A DNA stretch of 64,000 bases from Spirosoma sp. SC4-14 (GTDB lineage Bacteria > Bacteroidota > Bacteroidia > Cytophagales > Spirosomataceae): NCBI RefSeq assembly GCF_037201965.1, contig NZ_CP147518.1:681001-745000 (forward strand). Reading direction: 5' to 3'. Positions within the stretch are counted from its first letter, which is position 1; each line of letters starts with the position of its first letter. The notes beneath the pieces are model-generated. The model searched no databases and was not told where the DNA came from. It saw only the letters and a list, made by a program, of their open reading frames with translations. The translations under genes were made by a program, and so were the position numbers. Shown here piece by piece: positions 1 to 9,200 of this stretch.

Positions 1-2
1 AT

Positions 3-314
3 GGGCAGTGGGTGCCCACCGATTATCTACTCAAGCAATATCAGTATGAGCTAGGTAAGCCAAATTTGCCTTTGATCTATCAGTTTGAGGGCAAACTGAG
101 CCGTAATCTGCCCGTGGAAGAGCTTTGGCAGATGCAGCAGTCGGCTGAGTTTCCCAACGGGCCGGTTTATCGGAAAGTGTTTCTCTACCAGTATGATCAG
201 CAAGGGCGGGTTGCCCGTCGGATTAGTCATGGCAAGGCGCTGCGTGCCGATTGGCTGATTGAAGATGACACCTATGGTTTGGGCGTGACCGACTATCAAT
301 ACGAATGTAAGTAA
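3..314 (+). CDS. YD-repeat-like protein, C-terminal part (5' end outside window)
   Basis: The reading frame is open from the window edge to a TAA at 312-314, so the true start lies upstream. The visible ~103 residues resemble the C-terminal third of the next gene: both have a K-P-x-L-P segment, a G-K-x-S-R-x-L-P segment, a Y-x-Y/F-x-x-x-G-x-V-x-R-x-I strand pair and a final V-T-D-F/Y-x-Y-x-C. The Y-x-Y-D-x-x-G-R pattern recalls RHS/YD-type beta repeats. The two genes are therefore tandem paralogues 7 nt apart and probably co-transcribed. No enzymatic motif is visible; a surface or lipoprotein role is inferred only from the paralogue. Confidence 0.75.
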   Translation, partial: GQWVPTDYLLKQYQYELGKPNLPLIYQFEGKLSRNLPVEELWQMQQSAEFPNGPVYRKVFLYQYDQQGRVARRISHGKALRADWLIEDDTYGLGVTDYQYECK

Positions 315-321
315 GCCAAAC

Positions 322-1194
322 ATGCACACAATCATGAATTACGCATCAACCTATTGTTTTCTGCTCATCGGCCTGTTAGCCTCCTGCACGGGTTGCCAAA
401 AAGAGCCAACACAACTCAGTTCAGCCCAGCAAAACGGTTGCCTGATGGCAACCCAGACAACGAAGCAATTGGTGAGCGAACGGCAGCCCTCTCAGCTTGA
501 TCTGGAAACTGTGATTGTCGATGGAAAATCGTTTCGGGTTAGTACTACCAAAAAGAGCGCCTATACCTACGATGAGCAGGGACGTATACTAACTGAGTAC
601 AATCAGTATGCGGGCAGTGAGGCTAACTATGTTCGGGCCAATGCTAATTCTGTTTTCTACCAGTATAGTGCATCAGAAGTGCTTATACGGACAGTTTCCT
701 TTTCTGATAATACGAAAAATGAAAGAAGCTATACCGTAGCGTTGAATAAACAGGGACTGGCCGAGAAGCTACCACTTGATTTCAAGGCTACTTATGATAA
801 TAGTGGTTATTTGCTGAGCCTGGTAAATGACGATTATAAATTGGCTGCGACGATTGATAAGGGTAATATTATTGAACAGACAATGCCCGGCTATGATGCT
901 ACACCCAGTCATACATTTCGGTATACCTATGATTTAGATAAACCGGGTTTGCCTGCCATACCAACTTTTTATGGGAAGCCTTCGCGTCATTTACCCGCTG
1001 GGTACACGATTCAGCAAAATGGACCATTCGGTGTATATCCCAATGTGTATCAGGTAAGTTATACCTATACGTTCAATGAACTTGGGTTAGTGAAGCGTCA
1101 GATTTTTCAGGGTAAGAACGGAGAAAAAGCGTATCTGTATGGCGGAGGGTCGCCAATTAAAGTCACAGACTTTACCTACACCTGCTCGCAATAA
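322..1194 (+). CDS. Putative lipoprotein with YD-repeat-like strands
   Basis: This 290-residue protein has a hydrophobic N-terminus ending in a lipobox (L-A-S-C, Cys22), so it is probably a lipoprotein. The body contains several Y-x-Y-D/N-x-x-G strand motifs (for example Y-T-Y-D-E-Q-G-R near residue 80), as in RHS/YD-repeat proteins and some Bacteroidota lipoproteins of the DUF4595 kind. That family link is my inference. A second possible start is the ATG at 334, giving MNYAS; it would still keep the lipobox. It follows the truncated paralogue by 7 nt. Function unknown. Confidence 0.8.
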   Translation: MHTIMNYASTYCFLLIGLLASCTGCQKEPTQLSSAQQNGCLMATQTTKQLVSERQPSQLDLETVIVDGKSFRVSTTKKSAYTYDEQGRILTEYNQYAGSEANYVRANANSVFYQYSASEVLIRTVSFSDNTKNERSYTVALNKQGLAEKLPLDFKATYDNSGYLLSLVNDDYKLAATIDKGNIIEQTMPGYDATPSHTFRYTYDLDKPGLPAIPTFYGKPSRHLPAGYTIQQNGPFGVYPNVYQVSYTYTFNELGLVKRQIFQGKNGEKAYLYGGGSPIKVTDFTYTCSQ

Positions 1195-1196
1195 CA

Positions 1197-2471
1197 CTAT
1201 CCTGCCAACTCCTTCAGCGCCCGCACAAACGTGTCCAGCTCAGCGGTGGTTGTGTAGAGATGCGGGGTAACGCGCACGCCGTGGACGTTGGCGCCATCGA
1301 TGGCAACCGTAAAAATCTTGTACTTGTCGAGTAGGGTTTTAGCCAGTTCGGCGGGTTTTATTCCAGTGATGCCTACGTTGGCAATAGCGCAGGAGCGGTT
1401 GGGGTCTTCGGGTGTATTCAGAACAATGTTCGGATGATGCCGTACCTGATCGGTCCAGTAGCGTTGCAGGTAGCGGAGCCGGGCCTGTTTACGGTCGGAA
1501 CCGATACTTTCGTGAAAACGAATAGCATCCTGAATGGCCAGATCGGTGGCTACCGGGTGCGTGCCGGTGTGGTTCAGTTTCCGAATATCGTCGTTGGCAA
1601 CGCTGCTATCAGCGAACATAGGCCAGATGGCCGGAATTTTTTCTTTGCGCACATACAGCAGACCCGCGCCCAGCGGTGCGCCAAGCCATTTGTGCAAACT
1701 GCTGGCATAGTAATCGCAGTCGCCCAGATCGGCCAGCGTAAAGTCGAGATGCCCAAACGCATGCGCGCCATCGACCATCACTTCGACATTGTGTTTGTGT
1801 GCCATCTCCACAAGCTGACGGATGGGCAGAATCTGGCCCGTAATATTGACCAGATGGCAAACCATCAGCATCCGGGTTTTGGGTGTAATGGCTTTCTCAT
1901 ACAGGCTAACAATTTCGGCGTCGGATTGCGGATGATTGGGCAGCGAAACCATACGGTTGACAATGCCGTGCCGTTTTGCCTGAAGCCGGAACATATCGAG
2001 CATGGCACCGTAGTCCTGTTCGGCCATTATGGCTTCGTCGCCTGCTTTCCACGGAAAACCACCAATTACCGTGTCGAGCGATTCGGTGGTGTTGCGGGTA
2101 ATGATCAACTCGTCGGGAGAGCAGCCCAGCAATTTGGCTAACTGCTCCTGCGACACCCGTTTATCGTCGAACTGACGGGTACGCATGTAATAAGACGAAA
2201 CGGTGTTGATCTGCTGAATATGTTGCAGATAACGGTCCATAACGGGCTGAGCTGCCAGCGAGTAGTAACCGTTTTCAAGCTGAATAAACTCCTTCGTTAC
2301 CGGATAAAGCTCCCGAATCCGAACCCAGAATGCTTCTTCCTGCGCCAGTACAGTGGCAGGTGTGTGGGCTACCTGACTCAGCATCTGATCAAAATCGGAC
2401 CATTGCAGACTAGGTAAGGCCGCAGCGCCGACCATACGTTTCAAAAATTGCCGTTTGGAGAGGTGAGACAT
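1197..2471 (-). CDS. Exported aminotransferase class V-fold PLP enzyme (isopenicillin-N-epimerase-like)
   Basis: A 424-residue fold-type I PLP enzyme. The Schiff-base lysine is visible in the S-L-H-K-W motif (Lys261), preceded by the cofactor-binding D-G-A-H-A motif (Asp234, His237) and an N-T-T-E-S phosphate-loop segment near residue 127. The sequence resembles the isopenicillin N epimerase/cysteine desulfurase-like group, but the substrate cannot be read from it. The N-terminus (S-K-R-Q-F-L-K-R-M-V-G-A-A-A-L-P) looks like a Tat leader in which the first arginine of the twin pair is lysine. Export of a PLP enzyme would need Tat, so the K-R variant is notable. Single gene, convergent with the lipoprotein upstream. 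Confidence 0.85.
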   Translation of the reverse strand: MSHLSKRQFLKRMVGAAALPSLQWSDFDQMLSQVAHTPATVLAQEEAFWVRIRELYPVTKEFIQLENGYYSLAAQPVMDRYLQHIQQINTVSSYYMRTRQFDDKRVSQEQLAKLLGCSPDELIITRNTTESLDTVIGGFPWKAGDEAIMAEQDYGAMLDMFRLQAKRHGIVNRMVSLPNHPQSDAEIVSLYEKAITPKTRMLMVCHLVNITGQILPIRQLVEMAHKHNVEVMVDGAHAFGHLDFTLADLGDCDYYASSLHKWLGAPLGAGLLYVRKEKIPAIWPMFADSSVANDDIRKLNHTGTHPVATDLAIQDAIRFHESIGSDRKQARLRYLQRYWTDQVRHHPNIVLNTPEDPNRSCAIANVGITGIKPAELAKTLLDKYKIFTVAIDGANVHGVRVTPHLYTTTAELDTFVRALKELAG

Positions 2472-2537
2472 GGCTGATTGGGGTTAGAAAAAGACTTTTG
2501 ACAACGTTTAAAACCGCATTGGCGGCCCTGGTAAAGG

Positions 2538-2954
2538 TTATTCCGTAGATTGTATATTGTCCAAAAACGGTTGTAAGCGTATAATCTTAATGCCACGATA
2601 AGGGCTAAGGGCAAGTAAGTCGTTTTTATTGCCCGTAATTAAGTATTCGGCCTGAGCATCTAGCGCTAATGATAGTAGATAATTATCGTCAGGGTCAGGA
2701 CTGTCTGTCACGATAGTGGTTGGTGTAATTAGCGTCAGTCGAAGTTTAACGATTTCCAGAAACAGGGCAATGTCATTAGGTGTGACATATTTCTGGAATT
2801 TTTCCCGATGGGCTACTTCGGTAATTTCGGTCAACAGATTGTTATCGGCGAAAATTTCGATATCAGGTCGTTCTAAAATCAGCGTTAATTTTTCACGATG
2901 CTTTTTCCCGATTAGTGCGCTGATGAAATCATTTGTATCCACAACGATTTTCAT
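2538..2954 (-). CDS. PIN-domain toxin of a putative toxin-antitoxin pair
   Basis: A 138-residue PIN-domain protein, the length usual for the family annotated as putative toxin-antitoxin toxin component. The acidic residues of a PIN active site are visible: Asp6 in V-V-D-T-N, Glu43 in L-L-T-E-I, Asp89/Asp90 in D-P-D-D-N-Y-L-L, and Asp112 in T-G-N-K-N-D-L-L. PIN domains are Mg2+-dependent ribonucleases. Its ATG overlaps the stop of the upstream small gene by 4 nt (ATGA), the classic coupling of an antitoxin-toxin operon. The target RNA is not predictable. Confidence 0.85.
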   Translation of the reverse strand: MKIVVDTNDFISALIGKKHREKLTLILERPDIEIFADNNLLTEITEVAHREKFQKYVTPNDIALFLEIVKLRLTLITPTTIVTDSPDPDDNYLLSLALDAQAEYLITGNKNDLLALSPYRGIKIIRLQPFLDNIQSTE

Positions 2955-3190
2955 GCAGGCGAGTTCGTTTGCTTTTCGAGTCGATAAGCCTTAATCTCAT
3001 TCAAAATCTCGTCCTCAGTAATAGCTGGCTCGGTTTGCGGAAGCTGACGATCCAGTTTATTCCATAGATTGATCCAGGATGGCTGATCGGGTTTCAGCGA
3101 AATAATACCCAGATCAATTAGATCGTCGATGAGTTTTCTGGCTTTAGCCGATTTGATTTCAATTGTGAGTGTTTCCATTTTGTCGTTCAC
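2951..3190 (-). CDS. Putative antitoxin partner of the PIN toxin
   Basis: A 79-residue protein encoded immediately upstream of, and overlapping by 4 nt, the PIN-domain gene. The N-terminal half (T-L-T-I-E-I-K-S-A-K-A-R-K-L-I-D-D-L) resembles a short strand-helix start. The C-terminal half is charged, as in antitoxins that wrap around their toxin. No clear AbrB or Phd fold can be assigned by eye, so the antitoxin call rests mainly on size, order and overlap. A second possible start is Met5 (3178). Confidence 0.7.
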   Translation of the reverse strand: MNDKMETLTIEIKSAKARKLIDDLIDLGIISLKPDQPSWINLWNKLDRQLPQTEPAITEDEILNEIKAYRLEKQTNSPA

Positions 3191-3300
3191 TGCTTATTTT
3201 CCAAAGCTAACCAATTAGCGGCCATGAGACAAGCTAGCCGAAATGGGTTTCTGGCAAGAAAAATAACGAAAAGACCGATTTCTCAAAGGTCAAAAAGCAT

Positions 3301-4686
3301 TTACCGCAAATTCGGAACAGGCAGCACCGGCAAACTTTCGTTGCCATCTTCGCTAACGGACTGAACAGCAAAATAATAATTGTCCTTCGAGAACGGAAGC
3401 GTCATACCGAGTTTGGTGGTGAAGAACTTCTTCTGCCAGAAAGGCCAGTAGGTTTCGCGCATCAATACATAGTACCCTTTCACTTTGCCCGCTTTAGGGG
3501 CCTGCCAGTAGAGCGCCGTTGAGTTGGTCAGGTTCCGAACATCGACGGTCACATTCTGCGGTACCGTTGGCGATTTAGCCAGATTAGCCAGGGTAGCCAG
3601 ATTAACGGCCGTGTTTTTACGCAGATAGTCGAAATCCATAAACTTCGGATAGTCGCCATATTCGATACCATTCTGGGTGCGCAAATCCTGGTGTTGGTGC
3701 TCGTAGTTTTCGTTCATTTCGGTTAGGCGCACGGCCGCAAAGCCACGTTGCACATAGGGCGTATGGTCGCCACCACGCAGGTAGCGGTCGTTGCGGTAAA
3801 CCATCACCACTTCCAGGTTTTCGACATACCGTTCGCCGATTTCTTTCAGATAGCGGGCCAGCGTGCGGGCCTTGCCGTCGTTTTCGTTCCCAAACCGCTG
3901 AATCTGACCAATTCGTCCGGTGGTGTCTTTCAGCAGGCTGGAGGGCAATCCTTCGCTGAAAACCCGAAGGCGCGTGTTGTCGATGATGCGGGTATCGCTG
4001 CTGTTGTTGCTACCCATAATGTCGTTGTTCAGAACGGCCTCTACGTTCCATTTCTCCTTGACGGCCCGTTCCGAAAGATGCTCAGCGCCCAGCAGCCCCT
4101 GCTCTTCACCCGTCAGCGTAACGAAAATGATGGTTGCCGGAAACGACGATTTGCTCATCACCCGGCATAGTTCAATAACGGCAGCAGTTCCTGAGCCGTC
4201 GTCGTTAGCGCCCGGTGCGTCCGATTCGCGGTTCATCACATTGGAAACGCGGCTGTCCATGTGGCCCTGCACGATAAAAATGCGGTCATCGTTGGGATCG
4301 GTACCTTTCAGCGTAGCCATTACGTTACCCATATTGGCCGGTTTATCGACCCGCCGACCGTCGGGCTGGAGTGTCCATGTATCGAGCGTAGCCGTCATTC
4401 GGCCGCCCGATTGTTTTGCATACTGATTGAATTTGCCCAGAATCCATTGACGGGCCGCGCCAAGTCCTTTTTTGCCGGGCTGGTCAGCTGCATTCATCGG
4501 AACGCTGAGCGTGTGGCGTGTGCCGAAGCTAACCAGTCCGTTGATATGTGCCTGCAAACTATCGGCCGAGATCTGGCTAACCAGATCGGCAATCTGCGGG
4601 TCGCGGTTAATGATGGTTTGGGCGTTTAAGAAGGGAGAAGCAAGAAAAGAGGCAACAAAGAAAGGAAGTAACGATTTGGTTTGCAT
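3301..4686 (-). CDS. Secreted M28-family zinc aminopeptidase with C-terminal fibronectin-like domain
   Basis: A 461-residue secreted metallopeptidase. The start is set at 4686 (M-Q-T-K-S-L-L) because it begins a good signal peptide ending in L-N-A-Q, and because an intrinsic terminator occupies 4721-4747, upstream of it. The M28 co-catalytic zinc site is visible: His142/Asp144 (G-H-M-D-S), Asp162 (G-A-N-D-D-G-S-G), Glu194/Glu195 (T-G-E-E-Q-G), Asp222 (N-N-D-I-M-G) and a late G-D-H-T-P-Y. The last ~90 residues look like a fibronectin type III module. Probably cleaves N-terminal residues from peptides outside the cytoplasm; specificity unknown. Confidence 0.9.
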   Translation of the reverse strand: MQTKSLLPFFVASFLASPFLNAQTIINRDPQIADLVSQISADSLQAHINGLVSFGTRHTLSVPMNAADQPGKKGLGAARQWILGKFNQYAKQSGGRMTATLDTWTLQPDGRRVDKPANMGNVMATLKGTDPNDDRIFIVQGHMDSRVSNVMNRESDAPGANDDGSGTAAVIELCRVMSKSSFPATIIFVTLTGEEQGLLGAEHLSERAVKEKWNVEAVLNNDIMGSNNSSDTRIIDNTRLRVFSEGLPSSLLKDTTGRIGQIQRFGNENDGKARTLARYLKEIGERYVENLEVVMVYRNDRYLRGGDHTPYVQRGFAAVRLTEMNENYEHQHQDLRTQNGIEYGDYPKFMDFDYLRKNTAVNLATLANLAKSPTVPQNVTVDVRNLTNSTALYWQAPKAGKVKGYYVLMRETYWPFWQKKFFTTKLGMTLPFSKDNYYFAVQSVSEDGNESLPVLPVPNLR

Positions 4687-4720
4687 GAGTTTGATGATTG
4701 AGATAGCGAAGCTAACAAAA

Positions 4721-4747
4721 AAGCGCAAACCAGCCTAGTTTGCGCTT
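4721..4747 (-). terminator. Intrinsic terminator of the HD-PycTM gene
   Basis: Arms 4721-4730 (AAGCGCAAAC) and 4738-4747 (GTTTGCGCTT) are perfect 10-nt complements around a 7-nt loop. Read on the minus strand, the stem is followed by a T-rich run at about 4717-4720. It lies 60 nt downstream of the 4808-6058 gene and upstream of the M28 peptidase start. Confidence 0.85.
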
Positions 4748-4807
4748 CTAATAGCACTGTTTGCCAACGATTATTTCAGGAATGGGCGTTTATGCCAAAC
4801 GCCTGAT

Positions 4808-6058
4808 TTACCGGCTCATATAAGCAGCCAGGCCAAAGGCAATGACCGATACGATCAGCCCGAACATAAACACCGAATACGACCAGCGCAGAAGTTTGTA
4901 TTTGCGGCCGAGCACTTTGCCCAGGAAATAAATGTCGCGGATCATGCTCGAATACAGGAAATCGGCATCGTCCATCATCCGGCGCATTCCCCACTCATAA
5001 TCCGATAATTCCATGCGGTAGAAGTTGCCGAAGAAGAGCAGATTGGCACTTTTGTTTTCGATGTCTTCGCGGCTGAACAAGCCGCTCGTTACGTTCGGGC
5101 GGGTTGCCAGAACGGCCAGCACCGTTGCCACAACACTGGTTATTGTGAAAATGACCGTTGGAACGGTAAGCAGCGGCCATTCTTCCAGCTTTCGAATCAG
5201 GATACTTACCACCAGTGAGATAACGATCGTGTTGATCGAAATCATGATGTTAGCCTTAGTATCGGCCATTGAACTCAACTGAAAGTGGTTCTGCGACGTT
5301 AGTCGGAACATGGTTTCTACGCCCCGTTCGGGTTTTCGGGGTTTCGGATTGGCCGTGGGCATGTCGAATACCTGACTCACCGGATCGAGGTGTTTAGCCT
5401 GTTTTTCGGGTTTGGGTTTCTCCTGCTTATGGGGTTTGGCATCTTCTTCATCTTCGCCATCTTCCTCAATTTGCCGACGCAGAATGTCGAGGTTGGCGGC
5501 TTTGCGCGGTGCCAGAATGGTTTGCCCGTATTCGGTAAAGTAGTGGTGGCTTTCCAGAAAACCGGCTGTTTTCTTACGCCATTTCTTCTTGCTGATCTTG
5601 TTGCCAGTGCGTTTCAATTCCTGCCGTAATTCTTCACTACGATCCACAAAATCGCTGGTGGCGAGGTGCCCCAGATCGGAATCGCAAAGAATTTCGGCCA
5701 GATGATTGCCATTGGGCGACTGCGGCATTTTAGTGGCTTCGATACAGGCTACAACCTCATCAATGCGTTTGGCCGACATACCATGCTCGTTCAGAAAAGG
5801 GCGGGCATGGTCGATTCCACTATGTTCATGTTCGGTGCAGCCTTCAATATAGCCAATGTCGTGTAGCCAGGCAGCAATCAATACCGTTTCCCGGTCGGTA
5901 TCAGACAATCTTTCGTGATCTGCAATCTCATTGGCAAAGTTTACCACAGCCTGCGTATGGCTCAGGTTATGATACGTATAATCTAATGGAAGCTGCTTAA
6001 GCAACGTTTCGGCGTAAACGCGGGTTTGATGAAGCAGCGTGGTTTCCTGAGCAATCAT
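4808..6058 (-). CDS. HD-domain phosphohydrolase fused to a Pycsar-type membrane effector domain (DUF5706)
   Basis: A 416-residue two-domain protein. Residues ~5-190 form an HD phosphohydrolase: His34, the His66-Asp67 doublet (A-W-L-H-D-I-G-Y) and Asp126/Asp128 are the expected metal ligands. Residues ~195-245 are a charged, Lys/Glu/Pro-rich linker. Residues ~250-416 match the Pycsar effector transmembrane domain: the signature L-S-S-M-A-D-T-K-A-N-I-M (from 261), two membrane spans (~271-288, ~299-318), a soluble insert and a third span (~392-414). PycTM domains respond to cyclic pyrimidine nucleotides in phage defence; HD domains often hydrolyse nucleotides. No cyclase is adjacent, but a class III cyclase lies 4 kb away on the same strand. 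A housekeeping signalling role is equally possible. Confidence 0.88.
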   Translation of the reverse strand: MIAQETTLLHQTRVYAETLLKQLPLDYTYHNLSHTQAVVNFANEIADHERLSDTDRETVLIAAWLHDIGYIEGCTEHEHSGIDHARPFLNEHGMSAKRIDEVVACIEATKMPQSPNGNHLAEILCDSDLGHLATSDFVDRSEELRQELKRTGNKISKKKWRKKTAGFLESHHYFTEYGQTILAPRKAANLDILRRQIEEDGEDEEDAKPHKQEKPKPEKQAKHLDPVSQVFDMPTANPKPRKPERGVETMFRLTSQNHFQLSSMADTKANIMISINTIVISLVVSILIRKLEEWPLLTVPTVIFTITSVVATVLAVLATRPNVTSGLFSREDIENKSANLLFFGNFYRMELSDYEWGMRRMMDDADFLYSSMIRDIYFLGKVLGRKYKLLRWSYSVFMFGLIVSVIAFGLAAYMSR

Positions 6059-6224
6059 ACAGTTTGTTTTGCTATACTTGCCGGTAAGCTACAAGGTAAC
6101 GAATAAAAAATGGAATCCGTTGCGTAGGCTGGTTAATTTTGTTCGTTGCTTATGCTCCTGAACCTCAATCTGCTAATAGCTGTTCGAGTATACCAGATGG
6201 CTGTCTGGTAAATTCCCTCTTTCT

Positions 6225-9200
6225 ATGCGTCTTCGTTACCTGTTCATTCCTGTATTGATAATCATTGGTTTACTGATTGGGGCAGAACCCGTATCAGCTC
6301 AGAAATCGTACAGTATCTTCCTGCTGGGCGATGCCGGAGCACCCCTGCCCGACGGGCGTGATCCTATTCTGAATACGCTTCGCGCTCAGCTACAAATGGC
6401 TGGCCCCAACAGTTCGCTGATTCTGCTTGGCGATAATATCTACCAGTTTGGTATGCCCGACGCCGACCATCCTGGCCGGGCCGATCCTGGCCGGGCCGAT
6501 GCTGAACGGCGAATGCGTGAACAACTCGACCTGCGAACTGCATTTGGTGGGCGAATTTTTGCCATTCCCGGCAATCACGACTGGGATAAAAGCCATCGGG
6601 AGGGCTGGCAACGAATTAAAAACCAGCAGGAATTTGTGCGGCAATATATGGGCCGCGATGATGTGTTTTTCCCGAACGATGGGTGTCCGGGGCCAGTAGA
6701 ATTGCCCTTGTCGGATTCGCTTACGCTTGTGTTGATGGATACACAGTATTGGCTTCATCCGTGGGATAAGCCCGGCGAAGATTCGGACTGTAGTGCTAAA
6801 ACACTCCCCGATTTTCTGACGCAACTCGACGACATTCTGTACCGGAACCGGCATCGGCGCGTGGTGGTGGCCGGGCACCATCCGATGTATAGCCACGGCG
6901 AACATGGCGGTTACTATACGTTTAAGGATCACTTGTTTCCGCTGACGGCTATTCGGGAAGGGCTCTATATTCCGTTGCCGGTTATTGGGTCAATTTACCC
7001 CATCTATCGGTCGGTTTTCGGTAGTTTGCAGGATTTGCCTAATCCGGTCTATCGCGAATTGCGTAATGGTATGGTCGATGTGTTGAAAAAATACCGGAAC
7101 CTGATTTATACCAACGGGCACGACCATAATATGCAACTGATTCAGCGCGATAGTCTGCTTTACCTGACGAGCGGTAGCGGATCAAAACATACACCCGTAA
7201 AAAAAGCCCGTGAATCGCTGTTCGCTGCCGAAAAAAGAGGCTTTACGCGGCTGGATTTTGGGCCCGGTAATCAACTCACGATTTCATTCTTTACGCCCAA
7301 TGAACAGAACCCAACGGGCGAACTGCTTTACCAGACAACGACGCAGCTTCGGCCCGAGCCCACTAATCGCCAGACGGGTAGTGTACAGAAACAGCCCGAC
7401 AGCTTACGCATTACGCCCGGTGCGGGTTATGCTGCCGGACGTGGAAAGCGATTCTGGCTCGGAGCCAACTACCGCGACGTTTGGACGAGTCCGGTTACGG
7501 TACCGGTTCTGAATCTGAAAAGAGAAGGGCTGGTTCCAACCGAACGCGGGGGGGGGATGCAAACACTATCGCTGCGGCTGGTTGATCCCGAAAAGAACGA
7601 ATTTGCAATTCGTTCCGTCGAAAAATACCCTGAGAAAGCCATTCCAGCATCGCTCCGAAGTGGTCTGGCCAACGATCTGGTGCAGGATCAGATTTCGGCC
7701 TCGCACCCATTTGGGGCATTGGCCGTGGCTCCTTTGGCCGAAGCGGCTGGCGTGTACCATGCCAATCCGCGACTGGTCGCAACGCCTAATGATACCTCAC
7801 TTGGCGATTATCAGCATATGTTTGCCAATACGCTGATGCTTATGGAAGAACGGGCCGATGGTAACTACAAAGGGACCGGTCTGTTTGGTAACACAACAAA
7901 ACTGTATAGCACACCGAAGCTGCTCGATAAACTGAAGGATGATAACGACAACCGGGTCGACCAGATGGCGGTGCTGCGGGCGCGGCTGTTCGATATGTGG
8001 ATTGGCGACTGGGACCGGCACGACGACCAATGGCGGTGGGCTAGTTTCAAAACCGATAAAGGACTACGGTTTGAGCCCGTTCCGCGCGACCGCGATCAGG
8101 CTTTTTTCGTTAACGAAGGCATTTTGCCCAAAATCGTAAGCCGTCGCTGGCTGATGCCGAAAATTCAGGGATTCGATTACAAAATCCGCTACGTGCCGGG
8201 TTTCAACAACAACGCCCGGTTTTTCGACCGTTCGTTCCTGAACGAACCCGATCGGACCGATTGGCTGGCAATGGCCGATACGCTGCAACGGCTGATGACC
8301 GACGAGGTGATAAAAGAATCGCTGAATCATCTGCCCGAACCATCGCGGACACTAACGGCCGAAACCATTGCTGCCAAACTGAAGCAACGGCGGGCCGACT
8401 TAGTCCGCTATGCCGACGAGCAGTACCAGTTTCTGGCGAAGGACGTCGATGTAGTTGGCAGCGATAAGGAAGAACGTTTCGAACTGACCCGACAACCAGA
8501 TGGAAAAACAGAGGTGGTTGTTTTTAAGCTCAACAAAAAAAATGAGCCGACGCTGCAGCTTTACAAACGTACTTTCGATCCGGCCGAAACGAAGGAAATC
8601 CGGCTATATGGACTTGGTGGCGACGATCAGTTTGTGGTGCATGGAACAGCGCCTAAGGGTAGTCTGGTGCGGATAATTGGCGGTAAAGGCGACGATCTCA
8701 TCACCGATAGCTCGTCGGTGCGCGGTTGTTCGCGAAAAACATGGGTGTATGATCTGCGGAAAAATACAACCATTTTGGGCGGCTCCGAAACGCGAAGCCG
8801 GTTGTCGGACAACAAAGCCGTAAATAAGTATGACCGAACCGCTTTTCGCTACAACCTGACCATGCCGCTGGTTACGGTACAGGCTAACCCCGACGACGGG
8901 TTGTTTATTGGTGGTGGTATTTTGCGCCGAACGCAGGGATTTCGTAAAACACCATTTGCGCAGCAGCATCGGATTACGGCCAATCATGCCTTTGCTACCG
9001 AAGCCTACAGTTTTCATTACGACGGCACATTTACCGACTTACTTGGCAAAGCCGATTTGCTGATCAATGCCGACATCAAGGCACCCAACTTTGTACAGAA
9101 CTTTTTTGGGATTGGTAACGAAACGGTATTTAACAAAGAAAAGGGCGTTAACTACTATCGGGTTCGGTTCGAAAACTGGAACTTGAATACGCTATTGCAG

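Noticed and set aside
1434-2141. Long open frame opposite the PLP enzyme gene
   Set aside because: It is antisense to a clear PLP enzyme with conserved motifs and has no domain of its own.
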